From: Bog-473 sp963824195
Lineage (GTDB): Bacteria; Actinomycetota; Acidimicrobiia; Acidimicrobiales; RAAP-2
Assembly: GCA_963824195.1 (NCBI GenBank)
Contig: CAWGOJ010000008.1
Location: 310,001 to 374,000, forward strand
DNA: 64,000 nt
Reading direction: 5' to 3'
Made by a program: the position numbers and the translations under genes. This document shows positions 43,534 through 52,294 of this stretch, piece after piece (the stretch's first letter is position 1; every line of letters starts with the position of its first letter). Under the pieces are notes generated by a model, which had not been told where the DNA came from, made no database searches, and saw nothing but the letters and a program-made list of their open reading frames with translations.

Positions 43534-44874
43534 TTACGCAGCTTTCGGGTAACGGATGGTGCCCATGAGCTGATGCAGGCCCTGGTCGTGGAACCAGGTG
43601 CGGGTCCAAGTATCGGCTTGGCCGGGGCGCAGGTTGCGGCCACGCTTCTTGACGAGCCAGCGCTTCAGCCGCCACGTCACGTAGCGGTCCATTGCGATGA
43701 ACTTGAAGGCCGCATTCCCGGTGCGGAAGTAGTTGCCCCATCCCCGCAGGAACAGGTTCAGACGCCGAATGACGTCCTCTAGCTGCTGTCCGACCTGGCT
43801 TCGAGCGGTGAGGGCCTTGACTTGGCCCGGGCACGCTTCATGGACCGCACCGAGGGCCAGCGGTGGAGGTAGTAGCGGACGATCCGCTTCTGCTCCCAGA
43901 GCTTGCCGGACATGCGGGCATGAAAATGGCACCAGAGGAAGTCGAAGCCCTCTTTACCTTCACGGAGATCGACCACTAGGGTCTTGTCCGGATGAAGGCT
44001 CAGACCGAGGTCGCCCAGGATGGCGATTGCGCGCCGATTGGCTTCCTCGGCCTGTTCCTGGGATCGGCACAGCACCACGAAGTCGTCCGCATAGCGGACG
44101 ACTTCTCCGGTGCCACACTCTTCCCAGTCTCGGTCGAATGCGTGCAGGAAGATGTTGGCCAAGAGAGGTGAGATCACCCCTCCCTGGGGCGTCCCCGTGA
44201 CCGACTCGGTGACGACACCATTGTGCAGCACCCCTGCTCGCAGCCACTGTCTGACCAACTTGAGCACCCGTAGGTCCGACACCCGCTCGGCGACCAGGTT
44301 GAGCAGACGCTCGTGGTCGATAGAGCCGAAGAAGTTCTCGATGTCGGCTTCGAAGACAAAGTGACTGCCTTCGATGAAGCCGACCCGGAGCCTCTCCATG
44401 GCATCGGTGGCAGAGCGCTTGGGCCGGAACCCAAAGGAGCAGGCGAGGAAGTCAGCCTCGAAGATGGGTTCGAGGACGATCTTGGCTGCCTGCTGGCACA
44501 CAAGGTCCTTGACAGTCGGGATGCAAACGGGCGCTTCGACGAGTCGGGCTTTGGAATCTACACGAGGCGCACGGGCGCCGGGCGGTAGTTGCCTGCACGG
44601 AGGCTCGTCTGAAGCTCGGCGACCATGCGCTCTGCCCCATGGCCTCCACCGCAGCGATGGTGATCTGATCCACCCCCGCTGCCCCACGATTGGCTCGGAC
44701 CCGCTCCCACGCCTCCCAGAGAATGTCGTCCCTGTAGATGCGGTCATAGAGGGCGTGGAAAGCCCGACCCTTCGACTGCTTGGCCGCAGCCCATAGCCGG
44801 TTCTGGAGGCGTCGAACTTTGTCGGGAGCCACATGGCGGCCCTCGGGGAAGGTGGACCGGGCAGACCCGGCCAT
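43534..44874 (-). pseudogene. Group II intron reverse transcriptase/maturase, disrupted
   Basis: The reading must be joined from several frames. N-terminus MAGSARSTFPEGRHV to NRGAAGVDQITIAAVE; a shift near 44625; RMVAELQTSLRAGNYRP, then an in-frame TAG after VRLV near 44557; a missing base near 44525 (RPF[G]IPTV); then the RT core with TPQGGVISPLLANIFLH and the catalytic YADD; a third shift near 43813; finally the maturase (X) domain LNLFLRGWGNYFRTGN to the stop at 43534. No HNH endonuclease domain follows. Three shifts plus a nonsense codon mean it is very probably inactive. The shifts alone could be errors, but the TAG argues for real decay. Confidence 0.85.
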
Positions 44875-45262
44875 GCCCTCACTCGTTCCTCTGTCTCCGG
44901 CGTGACCGAAGTCGGGGTCCTTCCCTCCTGCTGGGTTCCTCCCAGCGATCGGCAGTACTACGACCCCGTCGGACTCCCGCTTGCCTCCGCTCACTTTCAC
45001 CATTGGCTTATACGAGCGGTCTTTGCTGACAAGGCTGGCAAGACGGGCCTCTCCTGTCCCGAACCTGACCGTGCGTACGTGCCGCTCCCCGTACCCCGGA
45101 GGGACTCGACCAGGGGCATGTCCGGACCGCCAGTTGGTCGAATGCTGCCTTCGCCGTGACATGAGCGGCTCGGCTCCCCGTGTAAGTGTGGGCAAACCGT
45201 AGTTGGCCGCCGCGTAGCCGCCAACAAGTGTGGGGGGCGGCCGCCTGCGCAGACAGCAGCCC

Positions 45263-46099
45263 TCACCTGCCTTGGGTCTGACCCCCCGGGAAGGAGCGGA
45301 CCATGTTGTCCTGGACGAAGGATCCGACGAGGCGGCCGTCCTGGGCGAAGATGTGGGCGCGGCCATACGTCCGACCACGTCCGGCGTAGGGACTCTCGTG
45401 GGCAAGGAGATGCCACTCCCCCGCGTCGACGGGCTCGTGGAAGGTGAGGGTGTGGCTCAGCACGCTCGTCGATATGGAGCGGTGGGCCATGGACTGGCCA
45501 ACGCCTGCGTGCGGTCGCATGGCCGTGCCAATCAGGAACCCGTCCGTCGCATAGGCCAGGAGGGCCTGGCCGGCCACCCCGGTGGCCTGAGCGCCCGGGA
45601 ACCGGACCCAGACGAAGAGCTCCGGCGGTCCGACCGCGTCGGGGTCCGACACATCGACCCCGCCGACCACCCGGAGCTCCCAGAACTCGCCGCTGCCGAC
45701 CAGGGGGGCGGCGTCTTCGGGCCCACCGGTGTCGGGAGGCGCAGAGCCGTGCCGGATGAGATCGGGCTCCTCGGCACTGAGGAGCGCCAGCGAGCGGGTA
45801 CAGAGGCGCTCTCCTTGTCGGATGGTGACCGTCGCGCTGGCCAGGGCTCGGCCGACGTGCATGGCCTCGACCTCGATATCCAACGGCTGGTCGCGATCAG
45901 CGCCGCGGGCGAAAATGGTGTGTACGGACTTCAGCACCTTCTCCTGGTCGATGGTGCATGCCGCCACGATGGTCTGAGCCAGGAGCTGTCCCCCGAACAC
46001 GACATTGCCCGCACCCTCGACGAAGTTCTGGGCCCGGAACCTCCCCGGCGCCGTCATCTCGAGATCGAGCGCTTCCAGGAGCCGTGACGAATCGGACAT
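45263..46099 (-). CDS. Acyl-CoA thioesterase II (TesB-like)
   Basis: A double-hotdog thioesterase of 278 residues that hydrolyses acyl-CoA to acid and CoA. VFGGQLLAQTIVAAC and KVLKSVHTIFARGADRDQPLDIEVE are the first hotdog; MAHRSISTSVLSHTLTFHEPV and DGRLVGSFVQDNMVR (with the late Gln of the TesB triad) are the second. It lies downstream of the mutase genes on the same strand and just upstream of the group II intron. It may recycle CoA from dead-end thioesters. Confidence 0.9.
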   Translation of the reverse strand: MSDSSRLLEALDLEMTAPGRFRAQNFVEGAGNVVFGGQLLAQTIVAACTIDQEKVLKSVHTIFARGADRDQPLDIEVEAMHVGRALASATVTIRQGERLCTRSLALLSAEEPDLIRHGSAPPDTGGPEDAAPLVGSGEFWELRVVGGVDVSDPDAVGPPELFVWVRFPGAQATGVAGQALLAYATDGFLIGTAMRPHAGVGQSMAHRSISTSVLSHTLTFHEPVDAGEWHLLAHESPYAGRGRTYGRAHIFAQDGRLVGSFVQDNMVRSFPGGQTQGR

Positions 46100-46125
46100 G
46101 GCAGACCTTCTAGCTCAGTGCAGGC

Positions 46126-46290
46126 CGATCGTCCAGGAGCCGATTCGTCGGAGGCGGGGAGGGGCTTGCTGCCCTTGAGGGTGAGTGGCGCGCCAGCGAC
46201 GGAGAGCGACCCGAGCCCGGCCTTCGTGCAGAGGATCTCGATGGTGGGCGCATCTGGCTCGTATCGTTTCCCGACCAGTGTCCCCGATCG
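46126..46290 (-). other. Gap with a possible remnant of a small protein
   Basis: Between the mutase small subunit and the thioesterase, one minus-strand frame reads GKRYEPDAPTIEILCTKAG followed by LTLKGSKPLPASD. It has the look of a small conserved actinobacterial protein, but there is no ATG, GTG or TTG start in frame before a stop. It may be a remnant or a chance reading. Confidence 0.25.
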
Positions 46291-46305
46291 TCAAGCCTCC
46301 GATGC

Positions 46306-46722
46306 TCACTGCGTCGGACCGGCCGCAGCGGCGCGCACGGTGGCCACGACCTCGACGTTGGACGCACCGGGGCCGAGCACGGCGGCGACGCCGCCGGAGA
46401 GAAGGAGCGCGACGTCGTCAGGCGGAACGATGCCGCCGATGACCACCGGCGTGTCGAGGCCGGCACCCCTCAGGGCGCCGACCACCGCGGGAGCGAGCGT
46501 CAGGTGCGCTCCGTTGTGCATGGAAACGCCAACCACGTCGACGTCCTCTTGGGCGCTCATCGCCGCGATGGTCTCGGGGGACTGGCGCAGACCGGCGTAG
46601 ACCACCTCGAACCCGGCATCACGCAGGATGCGAGCGACGACCCGCAGGCCGCGGTCGTGCCCGTCGAGGCCGACCTTGGCCATGAGCACGCGCAGGGGCC
46701 GCTCACCGGCGTCACTGGCCAT
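46306..46722 (-). CDS. Cobalamin-binding subunit of an acyl-CoA mutase
   Basis: A 138-residue B12-binding domain protein. The base-off signature is Asp20-x-His22-x2-Gly25 (VGLDGHDRG), followed by VVGVSMHNG and VVIGGIVPPDD. It begins two bases after the stop of the large mutase subunit, as in archaeal-type split methylmalonyl-CoA mutases, and supplies the adenosylcobalamin half of the enzyme. A preceding open stretch in the same frame is non-coding readthrough of the large-subunit region. Confidence 0.93.
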   Translation of the reverse strand: MASDAGERPLRVLMAKVGLDGHDRGLRVVARILRDAGFEVVYAGLRQSPETIAAMSAQEDVDVVGVSMHNGAHLTLAPAVVGALRGAGLDTPVVIGGIVPPDDVALLLSGGVAAVLGPGASNVEVVATVRAAAAGPTQ

Positions 46723-46724
46723 GC

Positions 46725-48353
46725 TCAGGCGACGTGGCGCTCGTAGAAGAGACCGAAGACGGACTCGAGGGCGCCCATCGCCTCGCCGACCGTGACGTGG
46801 CTGCGCGCCGCCTCGATCAGGGCGGGCATGAGGTTGAACGTCGGATCGGCAGCCTCGCTGGCGATGCGGGCCAGTGACCGGCGCACGGCGTCGTCGTCGC
46901 GAGACTGCTTGACCGCGGCGAGACGCTCGAGCTGGGAGGTCTCGACTCCCGGGCCGATGCAGAGCGTGGAGGGGGCGACCCCGTCGTCTTCGACGTACCC
47001 GTTGACTCCCACCTGGACCCACTCGCCATTGGCGATCTTGGACTGGAACCCGTAGGCGGCGTCCGCGATCTCCGAGACGAACCAGCCGTTGTCGATGCAG
47101 GCGAACACACCCTCGAGCATGGAGCCCGACCCGGCGTCTTCGAGATGGGCGAAGACCTCTTCTGCCTGGCGCTCGAGCTCGTCGGTGAGCTCTTCAACGA
47201 ACCACGAGCCCCCGAGCGGGTCGGCCACGTGCACGACGCCGGACTCCTCGGCGATGACCTGCTGGGTGCGCAGTGCCAGCCGGGCTGCGTGCTCGGTGGG
47301 AAGGGCCAGCGCCTCGTCGAAGGCGTCGGTGTGCAGGCTCTGGGTGCCGCCGAGCACCCCGGCGAGGGCCTCGATGGCGACGCGTACCAGGTTCACCTCG
47401 GGCTGTTGGGCGGTGAGCGAGACCCCTGCAGTCTGGGTGTGGAAGCGCAGCTGGGTCGAGCGCCCGTCAGCCGCCCCGTAGCGATCGCGCATCCAGCGTG
47501 CCCAGATGCGACGTGCGGCGCGGTACTTGGCGATCTCCTCGAAGAAATCGATGTGGGCGTTGAAGAAGAAGCTGAGCCTCGGCGCGAAGTCGTCGACTGT
47601 GGCACCCGCGGCCATCGCCGCCTCGACGTAGGCGAACCCGTTCGCCAGCGTGAAGGCGAGCTCTTGGGCGGCGCTCGAGCCTGCTTCGCGGATGTGGTAG
47701 CCGGATACCGACACCGGGTGCCAGCGCGGCAGCTCTGCCGCGCAGAAGCGCATCACGTCAGTCACCAGGCGCACCGAGGGCCGCGGCGGGAAGACGTACT
47801 CCTTCTGGGCCTGATACTCCTTCAAGATGTCGTTCTGGAGAGTGCCCGAGAGCGCCTTCCGCTCCACACCGGTCTGGTCGGCGACAGAGATGTACATGGC
47901 GAAGATAGATGCGGCCGGCGAGTTGATCGTCATGGAGGTCGAGACCTGGCCGAGATCGATTCCGGCGAACAGGGTCTCCATGTCGACCACCGTGTCGACT
48001 GCGACCCCGGCCCGACCCACTTCGCCCTTGGCCCAGGGGTCGTCCGAGTCGCGCCCGAGCAGCGTGGGCATGTCGAAGGCGGTCGAGAGCCCGTCCCCGC
48101 CGGCGCGCAGCAATTCCTTGAAGCGCCCATTGGTGTCCTCGGCCGTTCCGAAGCCCGCGAACTGGCGCATCGTCCACAGACGCGAGCGGTACATGGACGC
48201 GTAGGGGCCCCTGGTATAGGGATACGCGCCGGGCAGCTCAGCGCCCTCAGGCCCGTACACGGGCTCGAGCGGAACGCCCGACATCGTCTCGAAGCGCGCC
48301 GGGCGAAGCGGTGAGCGGTCGAATTCCTCCTGCCAGGTTCGGCGGTCGGCCAT
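46725..48353 (-). CDS. Acyl-CoA mutase large subunit (methylmalonyl-CoA mutase type)
   Basis: A 542-residue TIM-barrel subunit that catalyses radical carbon-skeleton rearrangement of a CoA thioester with the B12 subunit at 46306. PYTRGPYASMYRSRLWTMRQ and the active-site SGYHIREAG are conserved. The residue that binds the substrate carboxylate in methylmalonyl-CoA mutase, Arg in PPxPSMR, is kept here (PPRPSVRLV), whereas isobutyryl- and hydroxyisobutyryl-CoA mutases have Gln. A methylmalonyl- or ethylmalonyl-type substrate is therefore likely. I start at the ATG 48353. A MarR gene lies upstream and a palindrome lies between. Confidence 0.92.
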   Translation of the reverse strand: MADRRTWQEEFDRSPLRPARFETMSGVPLEPVYGPEGAELPGAYPYTRGPYASMYRSRLWTMRQFAGFGTAEDTNGRFKELLRAGGDGLSTAFDMPTLLGRDSDDPWAKGEVGRAGVAVDTVVDMETLFAGIDLGQVSTSMTINSPAASIFAMYISVADQTGVERKALSGTLQNDILKEYQAQKEYVFPPRPSVRLVTDVMRFCAAELPRWHPVSVSGYHIREAGSSAAQELAFTLANGFAYVEAAMAAGATVDDFAPRLSFFFNAHIDFFEEIAKYRAARRIWARWMRDRYGAADGRSTQLRFHTQTAGVSLTAQQPEVNLVRVAIEALAGVLGGTQSLHTDAFDEALALPTEHAARLALRTQQVIAEESGVVHVADPLGGSWFVEELTDELERQAEEVFAHLEDAGSGSMLEGVFACIDNGWFVSEIADAAYGFQSKIANGEWVQVGVNGYVEDDGVAPSTLCIGPGVETSQLERLAAVKQSRDDDAVRRSLARIASEAADPTFNLMPALIEAARSHVTVGEAMGALESVFGLFYERHVA

Positions 48354-48363
48354 CGACGAATGA

Positions 48364-48381
48364 TACTTAAATGTCAAAGTA
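48364..48381. promoter_or_regulatory. 18-bp palindrome between MarR and the mutase
   Basis: TACTTAAATGTCAAAGTA: TACTT/AAGTA arms with an eight-base centre, 10 bases upstream of the mutase ATG. On the minus strand it includes TTGACA. It fits a MarR-type operator that would block mutase transcription or translation. Confidence 0.5.
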
Positions 48382-48396
48382 ACTTGCCACAGCTCC

Positions 48397-48906
48397 TCAG
48401 TCGAAGTCTCCCGCGGCGCGGCGGAGGTCCGCCAAGAGATCGAAGAGGAGACGGGCCGACGAGGTGTCGACGCCCAAGTCTGCGAACAGCGACTCGTTCA
48501 TGGCCTCCGTCGCCTCCAGGGCGGTGCGGCGTCCGGCAGCGGTCAACCATGCCAGCGTGCCCCGGCCGTCATCGGGATTGGACCGCCGTGTCACGAGACC
48601 TCGAGCCTCCAGGCGGTCGACGGCATTGGTGACGCTCGCTGCGTTCACCTGCAGACGCTCTCCGATCTTCCCGAGCGGGAGCGCGCCCTGCCTGGCGAAC
48701 GAGAGGAGCATGAGGACCTCGTAGCGAGCAAAGGTGAGGTCGTAGGACCGCAGGATCGCGTCGGCGCGGGTCAGAAAGACCTGCTGCAGGCGCATGATCG
48801 ACGTCACCAGAGCCATCGCCGGAGCCTGGTCCGGCCACCCGTGGGCCTCCCACTGGCGCCGGGCCTCGGCGATCGGATCGAACGACAGTCGCTGGCTTTC
48901 GACCAC
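48397..48906 (-). CDS. MarR family transcriptional regulator
   Basis: A winged-helix repressor of 169 residues with LRSYDLTFARYEVLMLLSFA, LGKIGERLQVNAASVTNAVDRLEARGLV (recognition helix) and the wing RRSNPDDGRGTLAWLT, near residues 55-120. A GTG start at 48906 is used. It is first in line before the mutase genes, 43 bases away, and probably regulates them through the palindrome at 48364. The effector may be a CoA thioester or acid, but this is inferred. Confidence 0.92.
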   Translation of the reverse strand: MVESQRLSFDPIAEARRQWEAHGWPDQAPAMALVTSIMRLQQVFLTRADAILRSYDLTFARYEVLMLLSFARQGALPLGKIGERLQVNAASVTNAVDRLEARGLVTRRSNPDDGRGTLAWLTAAGRRTALEATEAMNESLFADLGVDTSSARLLFDLLADLRRAAGDFD

Positions 48907-49391
48907 GGGGGCACGCTAGATCGCGCTGCGAGGCCAGACCTTCCGGTGGCCGTGACCACTCAGCGGGCAGGATGAGGGAGCGCGACGGCGTAACCGAGAA
49001 CTGTCCTCTCCTTGCTGGAGAACTGCATCATGACCTTGAGCGGCGAGAATATGACTCGGCAGCCAACAAGTCCTGTCTCACTGCGTGCGAGGTCAATCCG
49101 CGCCTCGCATCACAGTGGGAGGCCTTCAAGCGTGGAAATGGCCACCGGCAGCACGCCGACCGCGCCAGAAACGCAATATCCAAAAATCAGAACGCCATAG
49201 TCCGTTCAAGGCTCTTCAGTTATAGTGGCCCACGCGGGTGAGACAAGAAAGTAATCACTCACATGTTAGCTTGGTTGTCTCGCCGGGCACGTGCGACGCC
49301 GTGGTTCCTGCTGCAGATACAAATTCACACCGCAGCCGAGGCGTCGCACGGCGGAATAGCAAAGCGCGGCTGCGCTACAAGGGGGCGCCGG
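48907..49391. promoter_or_regulatory. Long leader region before the Liv-type transporter
   Basis: A 485-base gap between MarR (minus) and the permease (plus). Short plus-strand frames here have no recognisable product. CAATATCCAAAAATCAGAAC and TTCAGTTATAGTGG (about 49170-49230) are AT-rich promoter candidates. Nine-base inverted arms GTGCGACGC (49291-49299) and GCGTCGCAC (49341-49349) could fold a leader hairpin. No known riboswitch fold was recognised. Confidence 0.4.
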
Positions 49392-51434
49392 ATGCTCGAA
49401 TTCGTGATCGCCGGGCTGGTACTCGGTGGGATATATGCCATCGCGTCGGCTGGCCTGGTCATCACCTACACCGCTTCGGGCATCCTGAACTTCGCCTTCG
49501 GCGCGATGGCCTTCTTCATCGCTCGCTTCTATTACTTCCTCCACACCCAGCAGAACTGGGGCATCGCCCCCGCGGCGATCGTCGCCATCGGGCTGGCCGG
49601 GCCCCTCATGGGGGTGTTCCTCTACGCCGTCCTGTTCCGCCACCTGAGGTTCACCTCGCCCCTGATCAAGGTCGTGGCGACGGTGGGTCTCCTGGTTGCC
49701 ATTCCCGCGCTCGCCACGATCATCTTCGGTTCGGGCGCCATCCTCTCGGCACCCGGGCTGGCGCCAGAGCCCGTGCACGTCTACCAGTTCCTGGGCGTTC
49801 CGGTCACCCTGGACCAGATCATCGTCTATATCTGTGTCGTCGCCACGATGGTGGTGGGTGCAGTGGTCCTGCGCTACACCGAGGTCGGCCTCAAGGTGCG
49901 GGCCATGGTCGACTCGCCGGCCCTGACCGACCTCTCGGGCACGAATCCCGATGCCGTCTCCGCCGGGGTGTGGGCGGTCAGCGTCTTCTTCGCGGGGCTG
50001 ACCGGCGTCCTGGCTGCGCCCATCATCGGGCTCGACGCCACGAACTTCACGCTGCTGATCGCGGCCGCGTTCGCCGCCGTCGTCGCGGCGAAGTTGCGCA
50101 GCCTGCCGATCGCAGTGGGCGTCGGGCTCCTCATGGGCATCGCCACCTCGCTTGCCCAGCGCTACCTGCCGCCGAGCAGCCAATGGACGGGCGAGATCAT
50201 CGACGCCATCCCCTTCATCGTCATCGCCCTCGTGCTGCTCTACAACCTCGTGCGGCGCGGGCGCGTCGGCGAGATCGAACGCATCGGGGGCGCACTCGAC
50301 CGGGCCATCACCCCCCAGGGGGAGAGCCGCCTGGCCGGCTCGACCAGCAGCGCCCTCGAGACCGGGTCGCTCTCTTTGGTCAGCAAGTACGCGGGCCCGC
50401 TCGTGCTCATCATCGCCGCGGCCGCACTCCCCCTCATTGTGCAGGGCTACTGGGTCGGCCTCATGGCCCAGGCCTTCGCCTACGCCGTCATCTACTTGTC
50501 GTGGACGCTGGTCACCGGCGAAGGGGGCATGCTCTGGCTCTGCCAGATCACCTTCGCGGGGATCGGCGCCATCACAGCCGCTGAGCTGGCCACCACGCAC
50601 GGCTGGCCCGTGCTGGCCGCAGTCCTGGCCGGTGGTGTGATCGCCATGGTCGTCGGGCTCGTCGTCGGCCTCTTGAGCATCCGGCTCGGCGATCTCTACG
50701 TCGCACTGGTCACGCTGACCTTCGGGCTCCTCGTCGAGAACCTGGTCTTCACCCTGCCGAGGTTCGTCAACAGCGGGCTGGGTCTGACGCTGAACCGTCC
50801 GAGCTTCGCGACGTCCGACCGTGCCTACGCATATTTGTGCCTGGCCGCATTTGTCATCGTGGCGCTCTTCATCTTGAACTACCGCCGTTCGACTTCGGGG
50901 CTGGCCATGAACGCGGTGCGCTGGAGTGATGCGGGCGCCAGGACGACCGGCGTGAGCGTGGTGCAGATGAAGGTGACGGTGGCCGCACTGGGCGCTCTGG
51001 TGGCCGGCATCGGCGGAGGGCTGCTGGCCGTGGCGCAGACCTCCATCGTGCCCAACGAGTTCGACACCTTCCTCGGTGTCGTGTGGCTCGCGGTCCTGGT
51101 CACCATCGGCATACGCTCGACCGCGGCGGCGTTGGTGGCCGGGATCTCCTTCGTCATGCTGCCCGCGCTCGCCCAGGCCTACCTCCCGAGCTGGACGGGC
51201 AACGTCCCGGCGCTCCTCTTCGGCCTTGGCGCCATTTCCGCCGCCAAGTACCCCGAGGGGGTGCTCGCCGAGCAAAGCCGGCGATTCCGGGGGCAGCTGT
51301 TGCGGCTGGCCGACCGCCAGCGGACGCCCTTCGTCGTCGACACCCCCTCGCCTGACCCGGCTCCCATCGACAACCTGGTCGGAGGCGACCACGGCGCTCC
51401 CGAGGCTGGCGTGGTCGTGGGGAAGGTGCCGTGA
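49392..51434 (+). CDS. Fused LivH-LivM branched-chain-type ABC permease
   Basis: A 680-residue membrane protein joining two inner-membrane permeases. Residues 1-300 are LivH-like (FVIAGLVLGGIYAIASAGLV, GILNFAFGAMAF, then EVGLKVRAMVDSPALTDLSG). After a hydrophilic linker, residues about 375-640 are LivM-like (LPLIVQGYWVGLMAQAFAYA, LSIRLGDLYVALVTLTFGLL, then RRSTSGLAMNAVRWSDAGAR). The C-terminal tail is hydrophilic. The start at MLEFVIAG (49392) is preferred because upstream residues are Arg-rich and unlike the family. It forms an operon with two ATPases, probably importing a carboxylate substrate rather than only amino acids. Confidence 0.93.
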   Translation: MLEFVIAGLVLGGIYAIASAGLVITYTASGILNFAFGAMAFFIARFYYFLHTQQNWGIAPAAIVAIGLAGPLMGVFLYAVLFRHLRFTSPLIKVVATVGLLVAIPALATIIFGSGAILSAPGLAPEPVHVYQFLGVPVTLDQIIVYICVVATMVVGAVVLRYTEVGLKVRAMVDSPALTDLSGTNPDAVSAGVWAVSVFFAGLTGVLAAPIIGLDATNFTLLIAAAFAAVVAAKLRSLPIAVGVGLLMGIATSLAQRYLPPSSQWTGEIIDAIPFIVIALVLLYNLVRRGRVGEIERIGGALDRAITPQGESRLAGSTSSALETGSLSLVSKYAGPLVLIIAAAALPLIVQGYWVGLMAQAFAYAVIYLSWTLVTGEGGMLWLCQITFAGIGAITAAELATTHGWPVLAAVLAGGVIAMVVGLVVGLLSIRLGDLYVALVTLTFGLLVENLVFTLPRFVNSGLGLTLNRPSFATSDRAYAYLCLAAFVIVALFILNYRRSTSGLAMNAVRWSDAGARTTGVSVVQMKVTVAALGALVAGIGGGLLAVAQTSIVPNEFDTFLGVVWLAVLVTIGIRSTAAALVAGISFVMLPALAQAYLPSWTGNVPALLFGLGAISAAKYPEGVLAEQSRRFRGQLLRLADRQRTPFVVDTPSPDPAPIDNLVGGDHGAPEAGVVVGKVP

Positions 51435-52294
51435 CGTCGACCCAGGCCGAGGTCGTCGCCGAGGTGCCGGTGCTCTTGGCCCGTGGCATCACCGTCCGGT
51501 TCGGTGGCCTCAACGCCCTCTCCGACGTCGACCTCGACGTTGCGCCCAGCAGCATCGCGGGACTCGTGGGGCCCAATGGTGCCGGAAAGACCACGATGCT
51601 CGCCGTGCTGTCGGGGCTCCTGCGGCCCACGCAGGGTCGTGTCTGGCTACGCGGTAAGGACGTCACCGAGGCCAGCGCGCAAGCACGCGCCCGGAGCGGT
51701 CTGGCCCGGACCTTCCAGCAGCCCGAACTGTTCCTGGGATTGACCGTCCGCGAGCACCTCGTCCTGGCGGACCGGGTGCACTTCACCCCGCGCCGGCTCT
51801 GGCGCGACATGGTGGACCCGCGCTCGCTCATGCCGGCCTCGAGTGACGAGAACGAGCGGGTGGATGGTCTGCTCGAACTGCTCAACCTCACGAGAGTGGC
51901 CAAGGCTCCGGTCGCTGCCTTGCCGCTCGGGGTCTGCCGCCTCGTCGAGGTGGGTCGGGCCCTGGCCAGCCAGCCACACGTGATCCTGCTGGACGAGCCC
52001 CTCTCCGGACTCGACATGAAAGCATCGGAGAACCTGCTATCCGTCTTCCAAAGGGTCGTGAAGCAGACCGACCGGGACGTGTCGCTGCTACTCGTGGAGC
52101 ATGACGTCGCGGCGGTCCTGGCCTTGTCGAATTGGATCTTCGTCCTCGACTTCGGTGAGCGCATCGCCGCGGACATCCCCGAGGGGATCCGCAGGGACCC
52201 GGCGGTCCGATCCGCGTACCTCGGCGACGAGGAATTGATCCATAGCGAACCGGTGGCTCCTGCCGGCAGTGGTCGGGATGTCATTGAGCCATGA
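51431..52294 (+). CDS. Liv-type ABC transporter ATPase (LivG-like)
   Basis: A 287-residue ATPase with Walker A GPNGAGKTT near residues 46-54, Walker B VILLDEP and the H-loop EHD. The signature motif is abnormal: where LivG proteins have LSxGQ, this reads LPLGVCRLVEVGRAL. The start is a GTG overlapping the permease stop (GTGA). The partner ATPase at 52291 keeps a normal signature, so one of the two ATP sites of the heterodimer may be degenerate. It powers the importer together with the fused permease. Confidence 0.92.
   Translation: MTSTQAEVVAEVPVLLARGITVRFGGLNALSDVDLDVAPSSIAGLVGPNGAGKTTMLAVLSGLLRPTQGRVWLRGKDVTEASAQARARSGLARTFQQPELFLGLTVREHLVLADRVHFTPRRLWRDMVDPRSLMPASSDENERVDGLLELLNLTRVAKAPVAALPLGVCRLVEVGRALASQPHVILLDEPLSGLDMKASENLLSVFQRVVKQTDRDVSLLLVEHDVAAVLALSNWIFVLDFGERIAADIPEGIRRDPAVRSAYLGDEELIHSEPVAPAGSGRDVIEP

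Larger units (their letters stand above)
43426..45255 (-). mobile_element. Group II intron with decayed reverse transcriptase
   Basis: About 1.8 kb inserted between the thioesterase and hydratase genes, in their orientation. It contains a split reverse-transcriptase/maturase reading (43534-44874) and a recognisable domain V hairpin (43479-43511) followed by a domain VI-like stem; the 3' end (GACTAC) is one base from the hydratase ATG. The 5' end is not fixed: no clear GTGCG motif was found, and it may fall at about 45250 near the thioesterase stop. Several frameshifts and a stop in the protein suggest it can no longer move by itself. Splicing could still work in trans. Confidence 0.8.

Noticed and set aside
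43534..44874. Retron or IS transposase as explanation for the reverse transcriptase
   Set aside because: The X/maturase domain and a domain V hairpin just downstream identify a group II intron; no inverted repeats or transposase were seen.
48375..48377. TTG start eight codons upstream for the mutase
   Set aside because: It lies inside the palindrome and has no ribosome site; the ATG at 48353 starts the recognisable N-terminus.
48972..49241. Small plus-strand frames in the gap before the permease
   Set aside because: No ribosome site, no known relatives, and they overlap AT-rich promoter-like sequence.
49266..51392. A 708-codon minus-strand frame opposite the fused permease
   Set aside because: Composition is mostly charged repeats and matches no family; the plus strand has the conserved Liv permease.
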